From UBA11889 sp046582115 (GTDB lineage: Bacteria > Pseudomonadota > Gammaproteobacteria > Pseudomonadales > Azotimanducaceae), in the NCBI GenBank assembly GCA_046582115.1, contig JAYGFA010000008.1, forward strand, positions 1 through 16,617: a stretch of 16,617 nt of DNA. Reading direction: 5' to 3'. Positions 6,730 through 15,186 of the stretch are shown piece after piece. Each line of letters opens with the position of its first letter. Within the stretch, counting starts at the first letter, position 1. Under the pieces are notes generated by a model, which worked only from the letters and a program-made list of their open reading frames with translations, did not search any database and had not been told where the DNA came from. Both the position numbers and the translations under genes were made by a program.

Positions 6730-7584
6730 GTGTTTAGGCGATCGGTCGATAAAGATAAGCTAGCGCGCGGTTTTCAACCGTCCGACGATCAGAGCTCTCG
6801 CTTCTTGGCTCGGAAACCGAGCCGTGATGAGCTGGTAAACACGGATTCCGGATACATTCTTTATTTGGAGGATATCACCGTGAGTTTCGACGGATTCAAG
6901 GCCTTAGACGAGCTCACGCTCTATATCGAAACGGGGGAGCTCCGTTGCATCATTGGGCCGAATGGTGCAGGCAAAACAACCATGATGGATGTCATCACTG
7001 GAAAAACGCGACCCGATTTTGGCACCGCGTTCTACGGGCAGCGCCTCGACCTGTTACGACTTACAGAACCCGAGATTGCTTCGCTCGGGATCGGTCGAAA
7101 GTTTCAAAAACCGACCGTTTTTGAGAACCATACGGTTCATGACAATCTTGAGTTAGCGATGGAGGCGGACAAACGGGTCTGGGCGACCCTCGCACGAAGA
7201 TTGAGTGGCGAGGAACGCGATCGAATTGCCGAAGTGCTCGACATCATTGGTCTAAAAGAGGAAGTGTCGGCGTTGGCGGGATCGTTATCGCATGGTCAGA
7301 AACAATGGCTCGAAATTGGCATGTTGTTAATGCAGAACCCGCTGGTATTGCTTGTGGACGAACCCGTTGCAGGCATGACTAAGCAAGAATCGGAGTCCAC
7401 GGCGGAACTGCTGACGACGCTTGCGGGCGACCATTCGGTCGTCGTAGTCGAACACGATATGGAGTTTGTACGCTCCATCGCAAGGAGAGTTACCGTGCTG
7501 CACGAAGGGCGCGTGCTTGCTGAGGGTCCCTTTGAAGAGGTGCAGCATGACGCAAAAGTGATCGAGGTATACCTGGGTGAGTGA
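6730..7584 (+). CDS. urtD: Urea ABC transporter ATPase UrtD
   Basis: This is one of two cytoplasmic ATPases powering urea import, 284 residues. The GTG start is supported by AAGGAG (6717-6722) seven bases upstream. An N-terminal extension of about 40 residues precedes the ATPase domain, as is common for proteobacterial UrtD, and is followed by YILYLEDITVSFDGFKALD. Walker A is GPNGAGKTT (76-84), the signature is LSHGQ (186-190), Walker B with the catalytic Glu is LVLLVDE (205-211) and the switch His is H242 (VVVVEHDMEF). The segment IGRKFQKPTVFENHTVHDNLE is typical of LivG/UrtD. It overlaps urtE at GTGATG. Confidence 0.96.
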   Translation: MFRRSVDKDKLARGFQPSDDQSSRFLARKPSRDELVNTDSGYILYLEDITVSFDGFKALDELTLYIETGELRCIIGPNGAGKTTMMDVITGKTRPDFGTAFYGQRLDLLRLTEPEIASLGIGRKFQKPTVFENHTVHDNLELAMEADKRVWATLARRLSGEERDRIAEVLDIIGLKEEVSALAGSLSHGQKQWLEIGMLLMQNPLVLLVDEPVAGMTKQESESTAELLTTLAGDHSVVVVEHDMEFVRSIARRVTVLHEGRVLAEGPFEEVQHDAKVIEVYLGE

Positions 7585-8279
7585 TGCTTAAGATCGAAGG
7601 ACTCAATCAATCGTATGGACAGAGTCATACGCTTTGGGATGTCAATCTAGAGGTCGGCGACGGAGCTTGTGTGAGCCTAATCGGGCGAAACGGCGTGGGT
7701 AAAACCACGCTGCTTGAGTGCGTCATGGGGCTGTTAAACGTGGATTCTGGATCGATCGGTTTCAACGGCTCAAACCTGTTGGTCGAGGCTGCCGAACGTC
7801 GTGCCGCTCTGCACATCGGGTATGTCCCACAAGGCCGCATGATTTTTCCGCTGCTGACAGTTGCCGAAAACTTGGAGATTGGTCTTGGTAACCAACCTCG
7901 TTCAAATCGCAACATTCCCGAGCACGTGTTTGACCTGTTCCCGGTCTTAAAATCGATGTTGCGCCGTCGGGGTGGCGACCTGTCTGGCGGACAGCAACAG
8001 CAGCTAGCCATCGCACGCGCTCTCGTCATCAACCCAGATTTTCTGATTCTCGACGAGCCCACGGAGGGTATTCAGCCGAATATCGTGCAGGAGATTGGCG
8101 ATGTCATTATGCAGTTGAATCGTGAGCTCGCGATGACGGTATTGGTCGTCGAACAAAAACTGCCGTTTGTCCGTCGTGTGTGTGGTCATTTCTTTATCAT
8201 GACGAAGGGAGCCATCGTCGCGTCGGGTAATATGGATGCACTCACCAATGAGCTTGTCCAAGAGCACCTGTCAGTATGA
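7584..8279 (+). CDS. urtE: Urea ABC transporter ATPase UrtE
   Basis: This is the second ATPase of the urea importer (LivF type), 231 residues from the ATG at 7584. That start overlaps the urtD stop in TGATG and gives the usual UrtE opening MLKIEGLNQSYGQSHTLW; a GTG one codon earlier is possible. Walker A is GRNGVGKTT (34-42), the Q-loop region is GYVPQGRMIFPLLTVAENL, the signature is LSGGQ (133-137) and Walker B is FLILDE (153-158), followed by PTEGIQPNIVQEI, a diagnostic stretch for LivF/UrtE. The final ATGA overlaps the ureD start, coupling transporter and urease translation. Confidence 0.96.
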   Translation: MLKIEGLNQSYGQSHTLWDVNLEVGDGACVSLIGRNGVGKTTLLECVMGLLNVDSGSIGFNGSNLLVEAAERRAALHIGYVPQGRMIFPLLTVAENLEIGLGNQPRSNRNIPEHVFDLFPVLKSMLRRRGGDLSGGQQQQLAIARALVINPDFLILDEPTEGIQPNIVQEIGDVIMQLNRELAMTVLVVEQKLPFVRRVCGHFFIMTKGAIVASGNMDALTNELVQEHLSV

Positions 8280-9121
8280 GGTCTGCGGGTAAAAAGGCTG
8301 AAGTAACGACAGAAGGTTGGTCGGCAAAGTTGTCCCTTAGTTTTGAACGCGCTTTCGCAAAAACTAATTTACGGGTAAGCGAGAGGTTTGGGCCGCTTTC
8401 TGTCCAACGTCCGTTCTACCCCGAAAAAGACGTTTGCCATGCATACATACTTCATCCTCCAGGGGGCGTGGTCGGAGGAGATCAGCTTGAACTTAACGTT
8501 CAGGTCCGGGAACGAAGTTCTGCGCTAATCACGACACCAGCGGCTAATAAGATATACCGGAGCAACGGTCCCGAAAGTCGCATCAGACAACAAGTTTCTG
8601 TTGAAAACGGGGGAACTTTGGAGTGGCTGCCTCAGGAAACCATCCTATTTGGAGGAAGTTGCCTTTCGACCCATACCAGGGTCAATCTCCACCCGTCTGC
8701 GCGTTTTTATGGATGGGATATGATCATTCTAGGTCGTCCATTCAGCGGTGATGGGTACGAGCGGGGCATGTTTGATCAGAAGATGACTATTGCTGTCGCC
8801 GACAAGCCTATCTTGAACGAACGGCACCGGTGGCGGAGCGAGGAACCTATGCTGAGCGCTGCATGGGGGTGCAGGGGCAGTTGTGCCCTTGCTTCGGTCT
8901 ATGCGTACCCGGCGGACGCCGACTTGCTCAAACGGGTACAGCGACTTATCGCCCATCCGCAGGTGGATGCGGGGGCAACGCTTCTAGGCGAGCTTCTGGT
9001 TGTCCGGTTTCTCGGAACCGCCCCACAAATGATTCGTGCACTTGTGGAAAAACTATGGAAGGGGATGCGTCCGCTCCAAATGGGTCGAGCGGCTAGTCGT
9101 CCTCGTATCTGGTCAACCTGA
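8276..9121 (+). CDS. ureD: Urease accessory protein UreD (UreH)
   Basis: UreD is the scaffold that docks on apo-urease and, with UreF and UreG, guides nickel and carbon dioxide into the active site. The product has 281 residues, a normal length. Family landmarks are GPLSVQRPFYPEKDVCHAYI, HPPGGVVGGDQL, TTPAANKIYRS, LEWLPQETILFGG, GWDMIILGRP and the C-terminal PRIWST. The ATG overlaps the urtE stop (ATGA). A 36-nt gap with the ureA ribosome site follows. Its place between urtE and ureA makes transporter and urease one unit. Confidence 0.95.
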   Translation: MRSAGKKAEVTTEGWSAKLSLSFERAFAKTNLRVSERFGPLSVQRPFYPEKDVCHAYILHPPGGVVGGDQLELNVQVRERSSALITTPAANKIYRSNGPESRIRQQVSVENGGTLEWLPQETILFGGSCLSTHTRVNLHPSARFYGWDMIILGRPFSGDGYERGMFDQKMTIAVADKPILNERHRWRSEEPMLSAAWGCRGSCALASVYAYPADADLLKRVQRLIAHPQVDAGATLLGELLVVRFLGTAPQMIRALVEKLWKGMRPLQMGRAASRPRIWST

Positions 9122-9157
9122 CATGATGTTTCAAATACCGCGACAAGGGGAAAGTCG

Positions 9158-9460
9158 ATGGATCTGAGTCCACGCGAGAAAGACAAGCTGCTGGTCTTCG
9201 TCGCAGCACTATTGGCCGAGCGGCGTCGAGCGCGCGGTGTAAAATTGAACTATCCCGAATGCATTGCATTAATTTCATCCGTGATTATGGAAGGCGCGCG
9301 AGATGGTCGGACGGTGGCCGAGCTCATGACCTCTGGGGCGCAGATTATTGCGCGAGAAGATGTCATGGATGGTGTGCCCGAAATGTTGCTCGACGTACAG
9401 GTCGAAGCAACATTCCCCGACGGGACGAAACTCGTCACTGTCCATAATCCAATTCAATAG
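9158..9460 (+). CDS. ureA: Urease gamma subunit UreA
   Basis: This is the smallest structural subunit of the (UreABC)3 urease, 100 residues, the standard length. The start is fixed by AAGGGG (9145-9150) seven bases before the ATG. The sequence follows the family closely: MDLSPREKDKLLVFVAALLA, GVKLNYPECIALIS, ARDGRTVAELM and the C-terminal FPDGTKLVTVHNPIQ. The bacterial-type three-gene arrangement rules out the fused plant and Helicobacter forms. ureB follows nine bases after the stop. Confidence 0.97.
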   Translation: MDLSPREKDKLLVFVAALLAERRRARGVKLNYPECIALISSVIMEGARDGRTVAELMTSGAQIIAREDVMDGVPEMLLDVQVEATFPDGTKLVTVHNPIQ

Positions 9461-9469
9461 GAAATGCCA

Positions 9470-9787
9470 ATGAACCCTGGAGAATACCTGATCGACGACG
9501 GTGACCTGACCCTTAACGCCGGAAGACCCATGGTCCGTATGATGATTTCAAATACGGGAGACCGACCCATACAAGTCGGCTCCCACTTTCACTTTTATGA
9601 AACTAACAGTGCCTTAGCATTTGATAGGGAAGATACACGGGGCTTTCGCTTGGATATTCCTGCTGGAACAGCGGTGCGTTTCGAGCCTGGCCAGGAACGC
9701 GAAGTCCAGCTAGTTGCATATTCGGGATCGCGCCAGATATTCGGCTTCAATGCACGAGTGATGGGTGCGTTGGAGGACAAAGAATGA
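9470..9787 (+). CDS. ureB: Urease beta subunit UreB
   Basis: This structural urease subunit has 105 residues from the ATG at 9470. I prefer this start over the ATG at 9464 because AGGAA (9459-9463) is seven bases before it but touches the earlier one, and because UreB proteins usually open with M-x-PGEY. Typical segments are MNPGEYLIDDGDLTLNAGR, GDRPIQVGSHFHFYETN, LDIPAGTAVRFEPGQ and GFNARVMGAL. It overlaps ureC by four bases (ATGA). Confidence 0.96.
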   Translation: MNPGEYLIDDGDLTLNAGRPMVRMMISNTGDRPIQVGSHFHFYETNSALAFDREDTRGFRLDIPAGTAVRFEPGQEREVQLVAYSGSRQIFGFNARVMGALEDKE

Positions 9788-11487
9788 GCACACTCAGCCG
9801 TCGTGCGTATGCTGAGATGTATGGACCAACTACGGGTGATCGTGTGCGACTCGCAGACACGGACTTAATTATTGAGGTAGAGAAAGACTGGGCAGTGTAT
9901 GGCGACGAGGTGAAATTCGGCGGGGGCAAGGTCATTCGTGATGGCATGGGCCAGAGCCAAAGACCATCGGCCGAGACCGTCGATACGGTTATAACCAATG
10001 CTCTCATTATTGATTATTGGGGGATCGTCAAGGCTGATGTGGGGCTAAAAAACGGCCGTATTGCTGCAATTGGTAAAGCGGGAAATCCCGACACTCAACC
10101 CGATGTGGACATTGTCATTGGCCCCGGAACTGAAGCGATCGCAGGAGAAGGCAAGATACTCACCGCGGGGGGGATTGACGCACATGTTCACTTCATCTGT
10201 CCTCAGCAAGTGGAAGAAGCATTGATGTCTGGAATTACGACAATGCTTGGCGGTGGGACAGGTCCAGCGACAGGCACAAATGCAACGACGTGCACCCCCG
10301 GGCCATGGCATATCGGGAAAATGCTGCAAGCGGCGGACGGATTGCCGGTGAATATCGGCTACATGGGAAAGGGAAACGCCAGCCTACCGCTTGCACTGAC
10401 GGAGCAGATCGAAGCCGGCGCCATGGGGCTAAAGCTCCACGAGGATTGGGGCACGACTCCCGCTGCCATCGACAATTGCCTTAATGTTGCGGAAGAGGCA
10501 GACGTCCAAGTCGCCATACATACCGATACGCTCAACGAATCGGGATTTGTCGAGGACACGCTCGCAGCATTCCACGGTCGGTCGATCCATACGTTCCACA
10601 CCGAAGGAGCTGGTGGTGGCCATGCACCGGACATTATTAAGGCGTGTGGTTTGCCCAATGTTTTGCCTTCATCGACAAACCCAACGCGTCCTTATACGGC
10701 CAATACGGTTGACGAACACCTCGACATGCTTATGGTTTGCCACCACCTTGATCCGAGTATTCCCGAAGACGTAGCTTTCGCAGAATCGCGTATACGGCGC
10801 GAGACTATTGCTGCTGAAGATATTTTGCATGATCTAGGTGCGTTCTCGATGATCGCCTCTGACTCGCAAGCGATGGGCAGAGTGGGAGAAGTTATTTGCC
10901 GTACCTGGCAAACCGCTCACAAAATGAAAGTACAGCGAGGTTGCCTTGCCGAAGACGATGCCAGAAAAGACAACTTTCGGGTCAAGCGTTACATCGCGAA
11001 ATACACAATCAATCCGGCCATCGTGAACGGGATCGCCGAACAGATTGGTTCTGTCGAAACAGGAAAACTTGCAGACCTAGTCCTCTGGGAACCTCGATTT
11101 TTTGGAGCCAAACCGGCATTAATTATCAAGGGTGGGATGATTGTCGCAGCCCCTATGGGCGATCCCAACGCGTCTATCCCAACCCCGCAACCCGTTCACT
11201 ATCGCCCCATGTTTGGGGCCTTTGGGGGTGCGCTTGCTGCGACTTCGGTCTCTTTCGTTTCCCGTGCAGGAAGTGAAGCCGGGATAGCCGAGCGTCTTGG
11301 CTTGAGCAAAGAAGTCGTGCCAGTTAAAGGGACACGTTCGATCGGCAAAGCGGATATGGTGTTGAATGACTGGACTCCCCAGATCGAAGTCGATCCCGAG
11401 ACCTACGAGGTTCGAGCTGATGGTGAACTACTGACATGCGAACCGGCGTTCGAACTACCCTTGGCGCAACGGTTCTTTCTCTTTTGA
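9784..11487 (+). CDS. ureC: Urease alpha (catalytic) subunit UreC
   Basis: This is the nickel-containing catalytic subunit, converting urea and water to ammonia and carbamate. It has 567 residues, full length. All key residues are present and carry the same numbers as in Klebsiella urease: H134 and H136 (IDAHVHF), the carbamylated lysine K217 and H219 (GLKLHEDWG), H246 (IHTDTLNESGF), H272 (FHTEGAGGGH), the flap C319 and H320 (MVCHHLD) and D360 (ASDSQAMGRVGE). The C-terminus ELPLAQRFFLF is typical. The gene is translationally coupled to ureB, and its stop is followed 17 nt later by the likely ureE GTG. It appears fully active. Confidence 0.98.
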   Translation: MSTLSRRAYAEMYGPTTGDRVRLADTDLIIEVEKDWAVYGDEVKFGGGKVIRDGMGQSQRPSAETVDTVITNALIIDYWGIVKADVGLKNGRIAAIGKAGNPDTQPDVDIVIGPGTEAIAGEGKILTAGGIDAHVHFICPQQVEEALMSGITTMLGGGTGPATGTNATTCTPGPWHIGKMLQAADGLPVNIGYMGKGNASLPLALTEQIEAGAMGLKLHEDWGTTPAAIDNCLNVAEEADVQVAIHTDTLNESGFVEDTLAAFHGRSIHTFHTEGAGGGHAPDIIKACGLPNVLPSSTNPTRPYTANTVDEHLDMLMVCHHLDPSIPEDVAFAESRIRRETIAAEDILHDLGAFSMIASDSQAMGRVGEVICRTWQTAHKMKVQRGCLAEDDARKDNFRVKRYIAKYTINPAIVNGIAEQIGSVETGKLADLVLWEPRFFGAKPALIIKGGMIVAAPMGDPNASIPTPQPVHYRPMFGAFGGALAATSVSFVSRAGSEAGIAERLGLSKEVVPVKGTRSIGKADMVLNDWTPQIEVDPETYEVRADGELLTCEPAFELPLAQRFFLF

Positions 11488-11504
11488 AAAAAGACGAGAG
11501 TGCC

Positions 11505-11969
11505 GTGGAGATATACACGAGTTGTGTCGGAAAAGATCAAGCCGTGTGTTCAGATTCGGGTCCAACGATTGTGCTTTCGTTTCAGCGTCGACAGAAGACC
11601 CGGCAGCGGGCACGAACTCAGTCGGGCCAGGAGATAACGATCATGCTGCCCAGAGGTACCCTGATGCGCGGAAGCGATAGTCTAGTTTCCGAACAGGGAC
11701 ATGTCGTTCAGGTTGTCGCGGCGTCCGAGCGAGTGTCGACAGTCGTCAGTAATAATGCCGAAGACTTAGTCAAGGCGGCGTACCACCTAGGCAATCGCCA
11801 TGTAGCGGTACAGGTGGGATTGGGCTGGCTGCGCTATCTACAAGATCATGTCCTAGACAGCATGTTGCGAGAACTCGGGTTAGAGCCTGAAGCTCAGTGG
11901 GCACCTTTCGAACCAGAATCAGGCGCGTACGGCGCCCACGCACACTCCCATGTCCACGCCTCCGCTTAA
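11505..11969 (+). CDS. ureE: Urease nickel chaperone UreE
   Basis: UreE is a dimeric metallochaperone that brings nickel to the UreG-UreF-UreD-apoenzyme complex. From the GTG at 11505 it has 154 residues, a usual length; a TTG at 11484 overlapping the ureC stop is the alternative, and neither has a strong ribosome site. Visible family features are LSFQRRQKTRQRARTQSG (N-terminal peptide-binding domain), LPRGTLMRGSDSLVSEQG and the nickel domain AAYHLGNRHVAVQV with the conserved His in GNRH. The tail (GAHAHSHVHASA) has four histidines, a modest nickel-binding tail compared with His-rich UreE types. The 3' end overlaps ureF by 20 nt. Confidence 0.92.
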   Translation: MEIYTSCVGKDQAVCSDSGPTIVLSFQRRQKTRQRARTQSGQEITIMLPRGTLMRGSDSLVSEQGHVVQVVAASERVSTVVSNNAEDLVKAAYHLGNRHVAVQVGLGWLRYLQDHVLDSMLRELGLEPEAQWAPFEPESGAYGAHAHSHVHASA

Positions 11970-12612
11970 TCAGGCGAAACTCTGGCAGCTCATTAGCCCA
12001 ACGCTTCCGATCGGGGCCTTCCACTATTCCCAGGGCCTTGAGCAGGCGGTGGAGCGCGGCTGGATTAGTGATCGGACGGATGCCATGAACTGGGTGTCGG
12101 GGTTGCTGCACCACACCATAGCGCGGATCGATTTACCGATCATCCATCGTGCCCATCGAGCCTGGAGTCGCAGGGATATAACCGCTCTTCGATATTGGGA
12201 TGACGTTTGTCGGTCCCACCGCGAAACGCGAGAATTGCGGGATGAGGAAGAAGCAATGGGTTCCGCGCTCATGCGATTAGCCGCGGAGCTCGATCAATCG
12301 ACTCCGACCTCGCCCCCTGGGTATGTTGTCGCGTTTTCGGTGTTTGCCGTTAATGCGGGTCTTTCTGCATTTGATGCGTTGAGTGGATACGCCTGGGCTT
12401 GGTGTGAGAATCAGGTGGCAGGGGCCATAAAATTGATTCCGCTTGGGCACACGGAGGGTCAACTGGTACTCCGGGATCTCATCGAACTCATACCAATAGC
12501 TGTTGGAGAAGCTCTTCAGTGCTCGGACGAAGACGTCGGCAACAGCGCACCGGGGCTCGCGCTCGTCAGCATGTGGCATGAAACACAATACTCGAGGATC
12601 TTTCGATCGTGA
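11950..12612 (+). CDS. ureF: Urease accessory protein UreF
   Basis: UreF binds UreD on apo-urease and recruits UreG, acting as the checkpoint for nickel insertion. The product has 220 residues. Family segments are LWQLISPTLPIGAFHYSQGLE, LEQAVERGWI, ETRELRDEEEAMGSALMRL, and the C-terminal QLVLRDLIELIPIAVGEAL with the closing SMWHETQYSRIFRS. The ATG at 11950 lies inside the ureE 3' end; no clear ribosome site precedes it, so it probably relies on translation of ureE. It ends 10 nt before the ureG start. Confidence 0.93.
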   Translation: MSTPPLNQAKLWQLISPTLPIGAFHYSQGLEQAVERGWISDRTDAMNWVSGLLHHTIARIDLPIIHRAHRAWSRRDITALRYWDDVCRSHRETRELRDEEEAMGSALMRLAAELDQSTPTSPPGYVVAFSVFAVNAGLSAFDALSGYAWAWCENQVAGAIKLIPLGHTEGQLVLRDLIELIPIAVGEALQCSDEDVGNSAPGLALVSMWHETQYSRIFRS

Positions 12613-12622
12613 AGGATGTGGC

Positions 12623-13240
12623 GTGAAATCAGCGTTGCGGATTGGAATTGGTGGCCCGGTGGGGGCGGGTAAAACCACGTTGGTTGAAGCATTGTGTAAA
12701 CGTATGCGTGGAGACTATGAAATAGCCGTGGTAACAAATGATATCTACACGCACGAAGATGCTGAGATCTTGGTCCGCTCCCAAGCACTTTCGGAAGATA
12801 GGATTGTCGGGGTGGAGACGGGTGGTTGCCCTCACACCGCCATCCGCGAAGACGCCTCGATGAACATGGTCGCGATTGAAAATCTTACATCTAGGTTTCC
12901 CGAACTCGACATCGTGATGTTGGAAAGTGGCGGCGATAACCTGAGTGCGACGTTCAGTCCTGAACTTGTCGATATGACTATTTACATCATCGACGTTGCA
13001 GCAGGGGAAAAGATACCCAGAAAGGGTGGGCCGGCTATTACCCGTTCGGACTTACTCATCATCAATAAGACCGACCTGGCACCACACGTGGGCGCGTCGC
13101 TTGACGTTATGGAACGTGACACTCGTAAAATGCGCGGCGAAGCACCTTTCGTGTTTACTAATCTGATGACGGGTCGAGGCTTGGAGGAAGTTGTCAGTTT
13201 CGTCGTCGATGAAGGAGTGCTTACCGGTCATGAGTCGTGA
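12623..13240 (+). CDS. ureG: Urease accessory GTPase UreG
   Basis: UreG hydrolyses GTP to drive nickel delivery to urease. I take the GTG at 12623, six bases after AAGGA (12612-12616), which gives 205 residues, the normal size. The longer open frame reaches back into ureF and its extra residues do not look like UreG. Motifs are the P-loop GGPVGAGKTT (10-19), VVTNDIYTHEDAE, the invariant metal-binding Cys-Pro-His (C69-P70-H71) in VETGGCPHTAIREDASMN, ESGGDNLSATFSPEL and the guanine-binding NKTD (148-151). It is the last gene of the urease block. Confidence 0.96.
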   Translation: MKSALRIGIGGPVGAGKTTLVEALCKRMRGDYEIAVVTNDIYTHEDAEILVRSQALSEDRIVGVETGGCPHTAIREDASMNMVAIENLTSRFPELDIVMLESGGDNLSATFSPELVDMTIYIIDVAAGEKIPRKGGPAITRSDLLIINKTDLAPHVGASLDVMERDTRKMRGEAPFVFTNLMTGRGLEEVVSFVVDEGVLTGHES

Positions 13241-13403
13241 AATATTAGGTGTGGCACGAATAAACCGATGCGATATTAATAACGTTGGCAGCCCAACGAT
13301 GCCCATGGCTAATGTGTTCAAGACGTTTTCAAGCGTTTTTTCGGGGAGGAGAGGTTATATTTTTGGGTCTCGACCCTAAGCACCACATAGGAGAATTGGA
13401 GCG

Positions 13404-13742
13404 ATGAAATTTATTTCCGCGATAATCAAACCGTTCAAACTCGACGAAGTGCGCGAGGCGCTGTCGGAAATTGGCGTGACGGGAATGACGGTCACCGAAG
13501 TCAAAGGCTTTGGTCGTCAGAAAGGGCACACAGAACTGTATCGCGGGGCGGAATATGTCGTGGATTTCCTGCCCAAAATGAAAATTGAAGTTGCGATTGA
13601 CGATGGACTGATGGACCAGTGTCTGGAAGCAATCAGTCGGACTGCAAACACGGGCAAAGTTGGAGATGGGAAAGTATTTGTATTCGGTCTTGAAGAGGTC
13701 GTTCGGATACGTACCGGTGAAACGGGAGTAGACGCAGTTTGA
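13404..13742 (+). CDS. glnK: Nitrogen regulatory protein P-II (GlnK/GlnB family)
   Basis: This is a 112-residue trimeric signal protein that reads 2-oxoglutarate, ATP/ADP and, through uridylylation, glutamine; in this context it would gate AmtB. AGGAG (13389-13393) lies ten bases before the ATG, with a second GGAG closer. The T-loop is standard (KGFGRQKGHTELYRGAEY), with the uridylylated tyrosine at Y51. The B-loop TGKVGDGKVFVFG and the C-loop RIRTGE are intact. Gene order with amtB argues for the name glnK, although residue 54 is Asp (YVVDF) as in E. coli GlnB, where GlnK has Asn. amtB starts 60 nt downstream. Confidence 0.94.
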   Translation: MKFISAIIKPFKLDEVREALSEIGVTGMTVTEVKGFGRQKGHTELYRGAEYVVDFLPKMKIEVAIDDGLMDQCLEAISRTANTGKVGDGKVFVFGLEEVVRIRTGETGVDAV

Positions 13743-13802
13743 GTGGGTCATATTTGTAAGGTGGCGACGAGAGTTATGGGAGCAGTGAATTGGAGGTCGG
13801 GG

Positions 13803-15110
13803 ATGAAATTTAGTGCTAGTGATTGGGTTCAATGTGCGAAGCGTATTTCGGTGGTCTCGATGCTTCTTTGCGTAACGTGGGCGCGCGCAGACGAGCTCAA
13901 TGCCGGTGATACCGCATGGATTTTGACGTCAACCGCGCTGGTGCTATTCATGACTATCCCTGGACTATCGCTTTTTTATGCCGGTTTAGTGCGTTCGCGC
14001 AACGTCCTTAGCGTGCTAATGCAATGTTTCTCGATAACGTGTGTGGTTACGATCCTTTGGCTTTTGATTGGCTACAGTCTCGCCTTTGATGTCGGCAATT
14101 CTGTGATTGGCGGACTCTCTAAGGGTCTCTTCGCCGGAGTTAGCGAAGAAGCGGTTTGGGGCACGATCCCAGAATCGAGCTTCGCGATCTTCCAACTGAC
14201 CTTCGCAATCATTACACCGGCGCTCATTGTTGGCGGTTTTGCTGAACGGATGCGATTTGTTTCGGTTCTTTTATTTACAACGCTTTGGTCAATTCTCGTG
14301 TACGCACCGATTGCGCATTGGGTTTGGGCCGAAACCGGCTGGTTAGCCGCGCGAGGATTTCTCGACTTTGCCGGCGGCAGTGTCGTACACATTACGGCTG
14401 GTACGGCTGCGGTCGTAACGGCGTTGGTACTCCGAGCACGCCAAGGATTTCCTACTCAGCCTATGCCGCCCCACAACATGACGCTAACCATGGCCGGGGC
14501 GGGCATGCTGTGGGTTGGATGGCTTGGGTTTAACGGCGGTAGTGCTTTAACGGCGGGCGGTAATGCGGCCATGGCGATCGCCGTAACCCACATTTCGGCA
14601 GCATCGGGTGCGTTCACGTGGATGGTGGTCGAATGGATTAAATATGGCAAGCCGAGTGCTCTAGGGGCGGTGACGGGGATGGTAGCTGGGCTCGGGACCA
14701 TTACCGCAGCGTCTGGCTATGTTGGGCCTGCCGGAGCGTTGGTGATCGGCGTTGCGGCCGGTTTAGTCTGTTTTTACGCGACCAATATCATGAAACAAAA
14801 GTTAAAGATCGATGATTCGCTCGACGTATTTCCAGTGCACGGGGTAGGCGGATTTCTTGGAATCATGTTGACGGCGATTTTTGCAAGCAACACTCTCGGA
14901 ATATTCGCCGGTCAAGAGACTATTTCCATGGGCAGTCAGCTCTTGACCCAGTTCGTTGGGGCGGTTGCGGTTATATCCTACACGGCGCTTGCCACCTGGG
15001 GGATTCTCCTCGTCGTCGGTCGCGTGGTCGGGAGCAATCGAGTAACCGCTGACAACGAGGTTCTCGGGTTAGATCTTTCCGAACACAACGAACGTGGGTA
15101 CGTGTTATAG
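13803..15110 (+). CDS. amtB: Ammonium transporter Amt
   Basis: This inner-membrane ammonium channel has about 435 residues. I choose the ATG at 13803, six bases after GGAGG (13792-13796), rather than upstream GTG or ATG codons in frame. Residues 1-29 form a signal peptide (cut near WARA-DEL), as in E. coli AmtB. Roughly eleven membrane segments follow. Landmarks are SLFYAGLVRSRNVLSVLMQ, FAIFQLTFAIITPALIVGGFAERM, the substrate-site Asp and first pore His in FLDFAGGSVVHITAGTAA (D188, H196), and the second pore His in DVFPVHGVGGFLG (H346). The twin His pair and gate region make it a functional-type Amt. With P-II just upstream it can recapture ammonia lost from urea hydrolysis. The C-terminus (LGLDLSEHNERGY) is the tail that P-II contacts in E. 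coli. Confidence 0.96.
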   Translation: MKFSASDWVQCAKRISVVSMLLCVTWARADELNAGDTAWILTSTALVLFMTIPGLSLFYAGLVRSRNVLSVLMQCFSITCVVTILWLLIGYSLAFDVGNSVIGGLSKGLFAGVSEEAVWGTIPESSFAIFQLTFAIITPALIVGGFAERMRFVSVLLFTTLWSILVYAPIAHWVWAETGWLAARGFLDFAGGSVVHITAGTAAVVTALVLRARQGFPTQPMPPHNMTLTMAGAGMLWVGWLGFNGGSALTAGGNAAMAIAVTHISAASGAFTWMVVEWIKYGKPSALGAVTGMVAGLGTITAASGYVGPAGALVIGVAAGLVCFYATNIMKQKLKIDDSLDVFPVHGVGGFLGIMLTAIFASNTLGIFAGQETISMGSQLLTQFVGAVAVISYTALATWGILLVVGRVVGSNRVTADNEVLGLDLSEHNERGYVL

Positions 15111-15121
15111 GTTGCTGAATG

Positions 15122-15137
15122 CCGTTGGTAGCAACGG
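15122..15137 (+). terminator. Weak hairpin after amtB, possible operon end
   Basis: CCGTTG-GTAG-CAACGG is a perfect 6-bp stem with a 4-base loop, starting 12 nt after the amtB stop. It is followed by TTGGACTTG rather than a run of T, so it is at best a weak or Rho-assisted terminator. Confidence 0.35.
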
Positions 15138-15186
15138 TTGGACTTGAAACAACGACTCCAGCATTACGAATGCGTACGGGGATACG

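Noticed and set aside
12503..12622. Longer ureG starting inside ureF
   Set aside because: The extra 40 residues do not resemble UreG, and the GTG at 12623 has a good ribosome site and gives the normal length.
13380..13396. NtrC-like word AGCACCACATAGGAGAA before glnK
   Set aside because: Only one half-site matches and it overlaps the glnK ribosome site, too close to be an enhancer.
13743..13802. Earlier GTG or ATG start for amtB
   Set aside because: GGAGG precedes the ATG at 13803 at the right distance and that start gives a clean signal peptide.
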